NCBI RefSeq assembly: GCF_019635465.1
Contig: NZ_JAHBZK010000020.1
Span: 1 to 64,000, forward strand
Length of the DNA: 64,000 bases
DNA from: Hydrogenophaga sp.
GTDB taxonomy: Bacteria; Pseudomonadota; Gammaproteobacteria; Burkholderiales; Burkholderiaceae_C
Reading direction: 5' to 3'
In this document: positions 16,037 through 24,800 of the stretch, piece after piece
Numbering within the stretch: position 1 is the first letter of the stretch
Layout of the letters: each line of letters opens with the position of its first letter
Translations under genes and position numbers: made by a program
Notes under the pieces: model-generated
Databases searched by the model: none
The model's input: only the letters and a program-made list of their open reading frames with translations
Told to the model about the DNA's origin: nothing

Positions 16037-16437
16037 AAGCCCCCTTCATGCAGCACGTTGGCCTGCGCACCGTGGCCGGCCCACGCGAGGCCAGCGAATT
16101 GCGCATGCGCGTCGAAGCGCACCACCTCAACACCAACGGCGTGGTGCATGGCGGCGCCCTCTTCACCCTGGCCGACACCGCCATGGGCATGGCCGTGCAC
16201 ACCGCCCTGGCCCCGCACGAACGCTGCGCCACGGTGGACGCACGCATCGGCTACCTGCTGCCCGTGCGCGAGGGCGAAGTGGTGTGTGTGGGCCGACTGG
16301 TGCACCGCGAGGGGCCGGTGGCGCACGTGGAAGCGGTGCTGAGCGTGGACGGGCGCGAGGTGGCGCGGGCGACGGGGGTGTTTGCGGTGTTTTCGCCGGA
16401 ACATGCGGGATCGCTGAAGGCGAAAGTCGACTCCTGA
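16033..16437 (+). CDS. PaaI-type hotdog thioesterase
   Basis: 134 aa single hotdog domain with the PaaI signature (NGVVHGGALFTLADTAMG, then CATVDARIGYLLPV). It probably hydrolyses acyl-CoA thioesters; the substrate cannot be read. Start: a TTG at 16033 preceded by AAAGGA and overlapping the DUF2784 stop, or an ATG at 16048 without a ribosome binding site. I prefer the TTG. Confidence 0.82.
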   Translation: MKAPFMQHVGLRTVAGPREASELRMRVEAHHLNTNGVVHGGALFTLADTAMGMAVHTALAPHERCATVDARIGYLLPVREGEVVCVGRLVHREGPVAHVEAVLSVDGREVARATGVFAVFSPEHAGSLKAKVDS

Positions 16438-16500
16438 AGTGACTGGCAGGTTTCGACACGAGACCTGGTACGATCGCCGCCATTAGCCGGAGGACCCTTT

Positions 16501-17013
16501 GTGACCGATTTCGTATCTGCTCAGAAGCGCAGCGAAATGATGTCGGGCATCCGGGGCAAGAACACGCTTCCCGAGTTGCAGGTTCGCAAAGCCCTGTTCG
16601 GGATGGGCTACCGGTTCCGCCTTCACCGCAAGGACCTTCCGGGACGCCCCGATATCGTCCTGCCGAGGCGGCGAATCGCCATCCTCGTGCACGGCTGTTT
16701 CTGGCATGGGCACGCGAACTGCCGATACGCCAGGACACCTTCCACGCGAACCGAGTTCTGGACAGCCAAGCTGGCTGGCAACCGACTGCGCGACCAACGT
16801 GATCTCGAATCGCTGCGCGTAGCGGGCTGGCGAACACTCGTGGTCTGGGAATGTTTTCTACGTTCACCGCAGAGCCCGGACCTCGCGCGAGCATTGCGCG
16901 ACTGGATCGAGGGTCCCCAGCAGACAGGGGAGTTGCGTGAGCCCGTGGCGGAAGAAATGTCAGGCTCGACGCTTGAGCACGCACCACCTAGAAAGACAAG
17001 CCATCGCAAATGA
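16501..17013 (+). CDS. vsr: Very short patch repair endonuclease Vsr
   Basis: 170 aa. The Vsr family signature is clear: EMMSGIRGKNTLPELQVRK, the metal-binding GRPDIVLPRRRIAILVHG, FWHGHANC and WRTLVVWECFLR. Vsr nicks DNA next to the T of T:G mismatches that arise when 5-methylcytosine deaminates, so it normally travels with a C5 methyltransferase, as here. The GTG at 16501 follows GGAGG with a 7-base gap. It overlaps the methyltransferase gene by 4 bp. A roughly 30-residue tail beyond the usual fold is not recognised. GC content drops from this gene on. Confidence 0.93.
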   Translation: MTDFVSAQKRSEMMSGIRGKNTLPELQVRKALFGMGYRFRLHRKDLPGRPDIVLPRRRIAILVHGCFWHGHANCRYARTPSTRTEFWTAKLAGNRLRDQRDLESLRVAGWRTLVVWECFLRSPQSPDLARALRDWIEGPQQTGELREPVAEEMSGSTLEHAPPRKTSHRK

Positions 17014-18554
17014 CTTACCCAGTGATTGACCTGTTTGCCGGTCCAGGGGGACTCGGCGAAGGTTTCGCCTCCTTGAACGGGGGGAAGGCGTTCAAGATCG
17101 CCGTCTCGGCGGAAATGGAAGAGAGCGCGCACAGAACGCTGTCTTTGCGCGCCTTCTTTCGCCATGTTCGCAATGCAGGGGACGAGAAAGGGCTGAAGGC
17201 CTACTACGACTTCTGCCACTCGGCTTCCGCACCGCATCCGTCTGCGGCAATGCCAACAGCGTGGGCCGTGGCGCAATACGAGGCTCAGCGCCTGACCCTC
17301 GGCGAGGAACAGGACAACGCAAAGCTCGATCACTTACTGCGCAAGGCAAAGGTTCGCGAAAACGACCGCACCGTCTTGATCGGCGGGCCTCCGTGCCAGG
17401 CCTACTCACTCGTTGGACGGTCTCGCAACCGAGGCAAGAAAGACTACGTGGCAGAAGAGGATCACCGCCACTTTCTTTACCGGGAGTACCTCCGCGTCGT
17501 TCAGAAGATCCGCCCCGCAGTTTTCGTGATGGAGAACGTCAAAGGGATCCTGACTGCCAAGGTGAACGATCGCTTGGTGTTCCACGACATCCTGCGGGAC
17601 ATGGCGGCACCCAGTGAAGCTTTGGGCAAGTCGCGAGGGCCACGTTACCGGATTCATTCTCTGGTGAACAACGACGTTTTCGAGAAGGATATGAATCCTC
17701 AGGAGATTGACGTTGCTCGATTCATCATTGAGTCTGAGAAGTACGGCATTCCGCAATGCCGGCACCGGGTGATTCTGCTAGGGGTACGTGAAGACCTGAT
17801 GTACAGCGGGGGCCATCATCTGACACCGGCACAACGAATCACGCTACAGGACGCAATTTCTGACCTGCCCCCTCTAAGAAGCCGTCTCAGCAAGGGCGAT
17901 GGCGACGATATCTGGCGTGAAGAGGTTCATGCCATGGCCGAGCGCCTGCAGAAGGACGCGATCAGGAAAGGCATGGATCAGGTGGCGCTGGCAATGCGAG
18001 GGGAAGCGCTCAACCTGGGCGGTTCGCTGGAGACCGGTAGCCTGCGGTACGGCCCAAGACATAACCCGAAAGCCAAAGATCGGTATCACGGCTGGATTGC
18101 AGACTCCCGCCTTGACGTCTGGCTGAACCATGAGGCCCGTTCGCATATGGCAAGCGATCTGGCCAGGTACTTCTACGTGGCCAGCTTCGGCAAAGCCCAC
18201 GGACGCACGCCCAAAGGCCATCAGAGCTTCACGCTGGATGGACTTGCCCCCAATCACAAGAACTGGGAATCGGGACATTTCATCGATCGGTTCCGGGTGC
18301 AGCTTGCGAATGAGCCGAGCACGACCGTCACCAGCCATATCGCCAAAGACGGGCACTACTTCGTGCATCCGGATGGGTCCCAGTGCCGAAGTCTCACCGT
18401 GAGAGAGGCAGCGAGACTCCAGAGCTTTCCGGACAACTACTTTTTCCAGGGGAACCGGACACAGCAATATCACCAAGTGGGGAACGCTGTTCCGTCGCTT
18501 TTGGCCAGCCAGATAGCTGCCGCGGTAAAGCGAATACTCAACGAAAGCTCATGA
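17010..18554 (+). CDS. DNA (cytosine-5)-methyltransferase
   Basis: 514 aa. C5-MTase motifs appear in order: I (DLFAGPGGLGEGF), IV (GGPPCQAYSLVG with the catalytic Cys), VI (VFVMENVKG), VIII (QCRHRVILLG), IX (REAARLQSFPDNYFF) and X (YHQVGNAVPSLLASQ). About 110 extra residues sit between motifs I and IV, and the target-recognition region (about 270-440) resembles no specificity I know. It would methylate cytosine in an unknown site and mark self DNA. It is coupled to vsr, and the three DndFGH-like genes follow 104 bp later on the same strand, without a conventional restriction endonuclease. Confidence 0.93.
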   Translation: MTYPVIDLFAGPGGLGEGFASLNGGKAFKIAVSAEMEESAHRTLSLRAFFRHVRNAGDEKGLKAYYDFCHSASAPHPSAAMPTAWAVAQYEAQRLTLGEEQDNAKLDHLLRKAKVRENDRTVLIGGPPCQAYSLVGRSRNRGKKDYVAEEDHRHFLYREYLRVVQKIRPAVFVMENVKGILTAKVNDRLVFHDILRDMAAPSEALGKSRGPRYRIHSLVNNDVFEKDMNPQEIDVARFIIESEKYGIPQCRHRVILLGVREDLMYSGGHHLTPAQRITLQDAISDLPPLRSRLSKGDGDDIWREEVHAMAERLQKDAIRKGMDQVALAMRGEALNLGGSLETGSLRYGPRHNPKAKDRYHGWIADSRLDVWLNHEARSHMASDLARYFYVASFGKAHGRTPKGHQSFTLDGLAPNHKNWESGHFIDRFRVQLANEPSTTVTSHIAKDGHYFVHPDGSQCRSLTVREAARLQSFPDNYFFQGNRTQQYHQVGNAVPSLLASQIAAAVKRILNESS

Positions 18555-18610
18555 TGGTTCACGAGCCTATCACCAGCATGCAAACGCGATTTGGCATCGG
18601 GATTGCTCCA

Positions 18611-18622
18611 GCCAGATCTGGC
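18611..18622. promoter_or_regulatory. Palindrome upstream of the dptF-like gene
   Basis: GCCAGATCTGGC is a perfect 12-bp palindrome in the 104-bp gap between the methyltransferase and the dptF-like gene, 36 bp before the start codon. It could be an operator or a hairpin; nothing else supports either. A strong ribosome binding site (AAGGAGGTG) follows it. Confidence 0.3.
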
Positions 18623-18658
18623 GCGATTTGATAAAACGCTCGGACAAGGAGGTGGCAG

Positions 18659-20536
18659 ATGCCAGCCAGTATCAATAGTCACGTCACTCGTTTGCATAGA
18701 TTCCTGCCGTTCAGTGCAGCACATGACCAGATCTATGAGGAATACCAAACCGGTGAAGACAACCTCGATCTCGCTACCGTTGCAATTCAGTATGCCGCGG
18801 AGGCGATCAAAGCAGGCGCTCGTTGCATCGTTCTCACCGGGGACGCTGGCCACGGAAAGACTCACATGTGTCGCAGGCTGGTCGAAACTGATCTCTTGGG
18901 CCACCATCCGGAACGGGCTAGGCGGTACCTTTTGGAAAGCTGTGACGGCAGCACCGCAATTCCCCCAGCAAGCGGCGTGGATTGCGTGGCGCTTCGAATC
19001 CACAAGGATCTATCTGAAATCCAGCCACCTTCTAGGGCCGCGCAACTCATTGAAGCATCAGGCGCCATTACAAGTGAAGCGCTAGTGGTCTGTGCGAACG
19101 AAGGAAGGTTGAGGGCAATAATCAGCTCAGACGGCGCTGGCCCGGCTTGCAGGTCAATTGCTGAACTATTCAACGAGTCCATAGAGCGCGGAGTTACGGC
19201 GAGTAGCGACAGCAGGATTCACATTGTCAATCTCAACTATCAATCGGTGGCTGCGCATTCGGACGCCCGTCGCGGGAGTCTTCTGAGAAGAGTGCTGGCT
19301 AGCTGGGTCGGAGATGGGCGTAGGTGGGGAGAACGTTCATGCGGCACATGTGTTCACGAACTCGACTGTCCAATACGTCGCAACCGAGCACTGCTGGCTG
19401 AGCATGGTGCTGAATCCGAAAGCCGCCTCAATCGCTTGGAAGAGATCTTCTTGGTGCTAGAGCGGTTGGGCAACGTCGTGACTATCCGCGAGATGCTGAT
19501 GCTGGTGTCCTACCTGATCACTGGCGGCATGACCTGCACTGATGTGGACAAGCGATTGGCCGGCGGCGGACAAAGGACTGGCTGGCAGCACGCGTGGACC
19601 TTCTACAACCTCCTATTCCAATCCCCACCAAACTTGCCAGCGGATCGGACCGACAAGGGCATTCCGGTGCTCGCCGCGCTCAGGCGCCTGGATCCTGGTG
19701 CCATTGCCGTCCGGCGAGTGGACGAAAAGATCCTCAATCGCGGCGAGGTCTTCGAACCCGGGCAGCAGGATCTGCAGTTCCTTGCCGGCGTCGGAAGCCG
19801 CGTTACTGTCGTAGATGCGGCGCTTGGGATCGACGACTTCAACGGGAATCCCCAGACCCGCGCCGAGATGAATCGCGAGGCAGAAGCAACTGGTCTTGCA
19901 GTTGCTGCGCTGAGGCGTCGCGCATTCTTTGACGATATCGAGGGAGTTGAAAGCGTAATGGTCAAGCTTGGATTCAAGTACGGCGATGTGTTCCTCAAGC
20001 TACTTGAGGGTCAGCTGCAGCCGCACGAGCGCGTCCGGATCAAGAACATCATCATTGCTGGGCTACACGCCATTCAGGGATTGCGAATCGGAAGGACAGA
20101 GACCATGCTGTATCTGGTGGATCCAGCCTTCGGGAAGGCAAGCGCCGACGCAGCCATCGTTGCTCGCCAGATCCCCAGCAGCCGTGTGAATCTCCAGCCA
20201 GCGAGCTCAGCATGGCTTGGTGGTCCGGATTCCCGATGGTTCATGCCACGCTCGGTCGACTGGATCGACAGGAGTGTCATTCTTCGCGTTGATGAGCGAC
20301 TCGGTGTTCTGAAGGATCTTCCGCTTGATCTTCTCTCGTTTGAGTGCGTCGCACGCGCAGCGTCGGGCTATGTCAGCGAGGAGTTCTACGCTAACGAGAT
20401 TCGTCGGGTGAGGACCTTCCTTGGCCAGCTTGCGGAAGGCGCGACCGAGGACTCGGCGCAGATCACCGTTTTCATGCGCGGTCAGCTACAAAACGTTTCT
20501 CTCGATCAGGGCGTCATTCAAGTAGGAGGCGAATGA
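18659..20536 (+). CDS. DndF/DptF-like P-loop restriction protein
   Basis: 625 aa. A Walker A motif GDAGHGKT lies at residues 61-68, and a zinc-ribbon-like set of cysteines (C228, C231, C237 in CGTCVHELDC, followed by PIRRNRALL) lies mid-protein. The size, the P-loop close to the N-terminus, the Cys cluster and the position before a 429-aa and a 1729-aa gene resemble DptF (DndF), the first protein of the phosphorothioation-dependent restriction module. I compared from memory only, so the family assignment is tentative. The ATG follows AAGGAGGTGGCAG. The stop overlaps the next gene (ATGA). Confidence 0.6.
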   Translation: MPASINSHVTRLHRFLPFSAAHDQIYEEYQTGEDNLDLATVAIQYAAEAIKAGARCIVLTGDAGHGKTHMCRRLVETDLLGHHPERARRYLLESCDGSTAIPPASGVDCVALRIHKDLSEIQPPSRAAQLIEASGAITSEALVVCANEGRLRAIISSDGAGPACRSIAELFNESIERGVTASSDSRIHIVNLNYQSVAAHSDARRGSLLRRVLASWVGDGRRWGERSCGTCVHELDCPIRRNRALLAEHGAESESRLNRLEEIFLVLERLGNVVTIREMLMLVSYLITGGMTCTDVDKRLAGGGQRTGWQHAWTFYNLLFQSPPNLPADRTDKGIPVLAALRRLDPGAIAVRRVDEKILNRGEVFEPGQQDLQFLAGVGSRVTVVDAALGIDDFNGNPQTRAEMNREAEATGLAVAALRRRAFFDDIEGVESVMVKLGFKYGDVFLKLLEGQLQPHERVRIKNIIIAGLHAIQGLRIGRTETMLYLVDPAFGKASADAAIVARQIPSSRVNLQPASSAWLGGPDSRWFMPRSVDWIDRSVILRVDERLGVLKDLPLDLLSFECVARAASGYVSEEFYANEIRRVRTFLGQLAEGATEDSAQITVFMRGQLQNVSLDQGVIQVGGE

Positions 20537-21822
20537 TGGCAACCGTCTCCGCTCCAGACGTTACCAAGAAGCTCTTTGGCGGCATCTTCGATGTAGACGG
20601 GTCAGGACACTACCCGGGTCTCGAGCTCATAAATCTCGTTGTCTGCTGTGAGGAAGGCACCCTACCTAAAACGGACGAGGTTCACGTCCATCGGGCCGCG
20701 CACGATTTCGCCCGGCAGCTGATAACTGAGCAGCTGGATGAACATCGCAAAGCCGCCGTGCTTCTAAATGAACACACGTCGCTGGCGGTTGCCCATTTGC
20801 TACGCTGCCTAGAGCTGGAGGTGCCCAACGTTGTCAAGGCCAAGGGATGGGAGCGCACGCACTTCTTTCCGTACACACGATCACTGGTGCATTGGGACGC
20901 TCGAAAGGGTCGTCAGGCTGGGGTCGATGTACAGATCGAGCGGAGATACCTGAGGGGGGCCGGGGCCTACGCATTTGCCGTTCTGCGACGGGACGGCAAC
21001 CAGCAGCGGCTTGAGGAGACCCGGGCAGGCTTTGAAGCGCTGTATCCCCGGGATCGGAGCTCTCCACTCGAGCTTCTGGCATCAACTCTTCGCGCCAAGG
21101 GGAAGTGCGATCCGGTCCACGCCCCATCACTGGATCAGGTCGAAGCGGCATCACAGGTCCGCAATGACGCGTGGGAAGAACTGTTCAGGGACGGAACGAG
21201 AAACATCCTCAGCCACCTCGGCTTGCCAGCGGTGCAGCGGGTCAGGGCTGTGATGAACTGGACGTCAATCTGGCTTGTACTGGCGGAGGCTGCCCGCGCC
21301 CTTGCGATCCAGTCTGACTCTGCGATGGCAATCGTTGTTGATTGTGCTGGCACACACTCGCAACTGCGACGCGCTGCTCAGCGCTGTTTGAAGGATCTCG
21401 TCAGCATGATCGAGCAGGTGTCACGCGAAGAAGGCGCGCGCCAAGGGCAGCTCAGTGCACAGCAGCTTGGCAAGATCCGAGCGTTCTTCGGAAATACGGC
21501 CGCGGCCGGTGGTCTGCTCAACGCATGGAAGGGACGACGCCACTTCACGTTCAGACTCCCTGCAATCGAGTCGCTTGTGTTGGCTGCGGTTCCTGCGGGC
21601 ACAGAGTTGGAGTATGAGCGGTTCCTGACGCAATGGCTCTTCGAACGATGCCGGATCGTCGCCGGGCGGGAAGGTGCTGCGAGAGCAGGAATGCTGATGG
21701 CATTTGACGGGACCATCTTTGAAGAGAACGAGCGACAACTTGCTGAACAGATGCGTGCTTCTGGTTTGCTGAAGGTATTTTCAGACGCGACAAGAATGGT
21801 CTCTCCGGGAGGGCGCAATTGA
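20533..21822 (+). CDS. DndG/DptG-like restriction-module protein
   Basis: 429 aa with no motif I can name. It starts with two ATG codons, the first overlapping the dptF-like stop. Parts are basic and helical (LRRAAQRCLKDLVSMIEQVSREEGARQGQLSAQQ). The C-terminal region (ELEYERFLTQWLFERCRIVAGREGA) is hydrophobic-patterned. The length and its place between the F-like and H-like genes fit DptG/DndG, a poorly understood subunit of the restriction complex. The identification rests mainly on context. Confidence 0.5.
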   Translation: MMATVSAPDVTKKLFGGIFDVDGSGHYPGLELINLVVCCEEGTLPKTDEVHVHRAAHDFARQLITEQLDEHRKAAVLLNEHTSLAVAHLLRCLELEVPNVVKAKGWERTHFFPYTRSLVHWDARKGRQAGVDVQIERRYLRGAGAYAFAVLRRDGNQQRLEETRAGFEALYPRDRSSPLELLASTLRAKGKCDPVHAPSLDQVEAASQVRNDAWEELFRDGTRNILSHLGLPAVQRVRAVMNWTSIWLVLAEAARALAIQSDSAMAIVVDCAGTHSQLRRAAQRCLKDLVSMIEQVSREEGARQGQLSAQQLGKIRAFFGNTAAAGGLLNAWKGRRHFTFRLPAIESLVLAAVPAGTELEYERFLTQWLFERCRIVAGREGAARAGMLMAFDGTIFEENERQLAEQMRASGLLKVFSDATRMVSPGGRN

Positions 21823-24800
21823 TGTCAAGGACTCTCGCACGGGTGGCCACAAGGATCGCCACTCTCGCGTTGACGCGTGATCGCCAAGCGGCCCATCAGT
21901 GCTTCCGGATTAAGAACCTCCATGCTGACGAAGTGGCGCAGCTTGTCAGCGAATGGGCGGACGCAGCTCGCGCTGCTGATCTGGAGCAGGTCCGACTTGT
22001 TGTGGCCGATAGCCTTGGCGGCGCTGTACCGCCGCAGTTTGTGGCTGAACCAGGCCATTCGATCACGCACTACCGGAATCACAACCGCGCGGGCCTCGTC
22101 TACGTAGAGATAAGTGTCCAGAGTGACGAGCAGGGCCTGCAGAACATCTTCAGTCTTCGCGACAGCAACTTCCTCGACGAAAGCTTCGATGACTACGCAA
22201 AAGCAAACCGCGGCGTTCCAGGGCTCTTGGTCGAAGAAGCGTGGCGAAGCGCTGGGGGGGTGGCCAGCGTTCCGCAGCTTCTGCTGGAGCGCCTTCTGCT
22301 TGTGATCAGTCTCGTTCATCCGGAGATCGAGCCCGTGCCGGTAAGGCGGTTTATCGCGTTCATCGAACTCGCCTGCAGCAATTGGGTAAGCCATGAGCGT
22401 TTGATCGATGAAGTGGAGGCGGATCGGATAGTTGGCCGCACGCTCTGGGCCATGGATATGTTTCCGGATGAGCGCTGGAACGAGGGTGGAGCAGAAGCGC
22501 GATGCCGCCGAAGGCTCGAAATGAATGCGAGGCACGCAGATCTGATGGACGGAAGTGCCGAACTCACCAGTGAGGATTTCCTCGCAAGGGTGCAGGCGGC
22601 GCGCTTCAGACTCCCCGATGGCAGCCCGATGCCCGGTTCCGATGCGGACCGATGGCGCAGGCTCTGCTCCGAATACGGACTCTCGCCGACGGACGAGCTT
22701 CGCCGGCAGATTCCCTACGAGATCTTCAGCCAGCTGTTTGTGAAGGACACGGCGGGGCTACGTCTTGGCGACAGAGTGCGCGCCGAGGTCGATGACGTTG
22801 CTCCCGACCGAGTGGCTGAGTTCGATGCCCTTGATGTCGCTGCGGGACTCAACGCCAGGAATAGCCATGATGCAAACCGCCTGCTTGAGGCTGTCCCTCC
22901 GCAAGGCATGGCCCCTCTTGCCGACATCGTCACAGCTGCGACCAGGAAATCAGTTGAGCGACTGGCTGTCCCTCCGCGGAGGCAGTTCTTCAATCCGGCC
23001 ATTGAGATCGTGCGACTGGTGCAGCGAGTCCGCCTCGACACCACCACTTCAAGCGTCGCGAGCATTGCCCTGGAGCTAGGCAACGATGAAGCCGCAGGAA
23101 CCCCGACGCAAGGACTCTTTACGTTTCTCTTCGGCGACACTCTACGCTCCATCTCCGCTGGCCTCGAGGGTCTCCCTGATGCCTGCCTGCTGAAGCCATC
23201 TGCGGAGCTGATTTCGCCGTTGCCGGTACCGCAAGTGCTCGAAGATCAGAGCGAAGACTCAGATGACCAGATCCGGGAGTACACGTGGGACCCCCTTCCG
23301 CTGCGCTTCACGCTACGCGACCGCGACCACAAAGTCCTCGAGGTCATGGACCAGATTGAGTGGCTGCCATCTCCCGTGGAGCAGTTCGCGCTCTTCTGGT
23401 TCCTGGCAGCGGCGCTTGAGTCTCCCTCTCTCGACACAGCCGGAGTATTGCGCGTCAGCCCGCCTACGGATGGCGACGATTGGCAGACGCCACTTGCCTA
23501 CCGGGAGTCCGGCCTTGATTGCCTGACCCCTGATCCGACCCACCAGCCTGACGCAGTCAGCCCTTTGCTGAATGAGTTGGTGGAGTTGCGGCGCGGACTC
23601 CGTGACTCATTCCGAGTCTCCGGTTTGGAGTTGGAACGCGTCCAGTCGTATCTAGATGGATGGCAACAGCTTCTGCGGCGCGCACGCGAGCGCCTTGTTC
23701 CAGACGGTGTTCGCAGCAAGGAGCTCGACGCTTTCCTCGGCACCGATCTTGTCGCTGTCATCGGCTCCGAACGGCGACTGATGCTGCCGCTGCATCCGAT
23801 TCGCCTCCGCTGGATCTGCGGCTATTTGGAGCAGACGCGGCGGCTCGCCCAGGAGTTCCTTTCCGGTATTGCCGGCTTTGCCGATGGAAAGGGTGAGTTC
23901 TATCTCGACTGGCTGGAGAAGCTGACCCCCCGGGAATCACCTCCTATTGCTGTCGGGAACGCGGGCCAGCTGTTGTACTCACGCTCCGAGTCAGGATGGT
24001 GGGAGGACTTCTCCCCGCTCACTACCGACACTGGAGACGTCTCGTTTGACGCGGAGGCTATCGGCTCCATAGCGGCCCGCATAGTCAGCTATCTGGATGC
24101 ACATCCGTACAAGCGCGACGGCCTTTCGCTGCTGGTAGTCCTACCCACAAGTGACTCGACGCCGGCAGAGATCCTGCGCCGGATCACCGCCAAGGCAAAT
24201 CGTTCGCTGCGCATCTCGATGCACGTGGCGGCGCCCAAGAGTCGATGGGAGGCTATTGCGAGGTCGGTCGAGAGACTTTCGGAAACCGTCGACAGGGGTC
24301 CGCGCGCGCGCCTGTTCCCAGACAGGGATCTGGCTTTGATCGACTACCGGGCCGGCGACAGCCTCGCTGAAGTGCTATCGGATCTGCAGCTCGACATAGC
24401 AGTCGTGACCCATGCGTTGCAGGAGCAGATTGTCAGTCAGCAGAACACTGAGGCACCTATCGAGCGTCCCGGCTCCTTTGATCCCCTGCAGCACCGGCCG
24501 CTAAGGATGGAGTCCGGGGGCGGTGGCGGCGCAATTTCCCTGGTAATGCTGCCGAAGTATCCAGACCCTGTGCTTGAGTCCTGGAGCACGCTCGCGGTAC
24601 GCGCGAACAGATCCAGACCCGTGGCCCCCAGTCAACCGGAGAACACAGACTTGGTCGAGTTGCGAGTCAACTTCCAGGACTCTGCGAGGCTGTTCAAAGA
24701 TCTGCATGAACATTGCCACTGGGTGATCACGCTCGAGCGACACATTTCTCGTGAGCAAATCGAGTCCGTCGAGGCCGGATCGCCCGATGTCTTGAGCATC

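Noticed and set aside
18555-18658. A small gene in the gap between the methyltransferase and the dptF-like gene
   Set aside because: The open frame there is short, lacks a ribosome binding site of its own and overlaps the dptF-like start in another frame.
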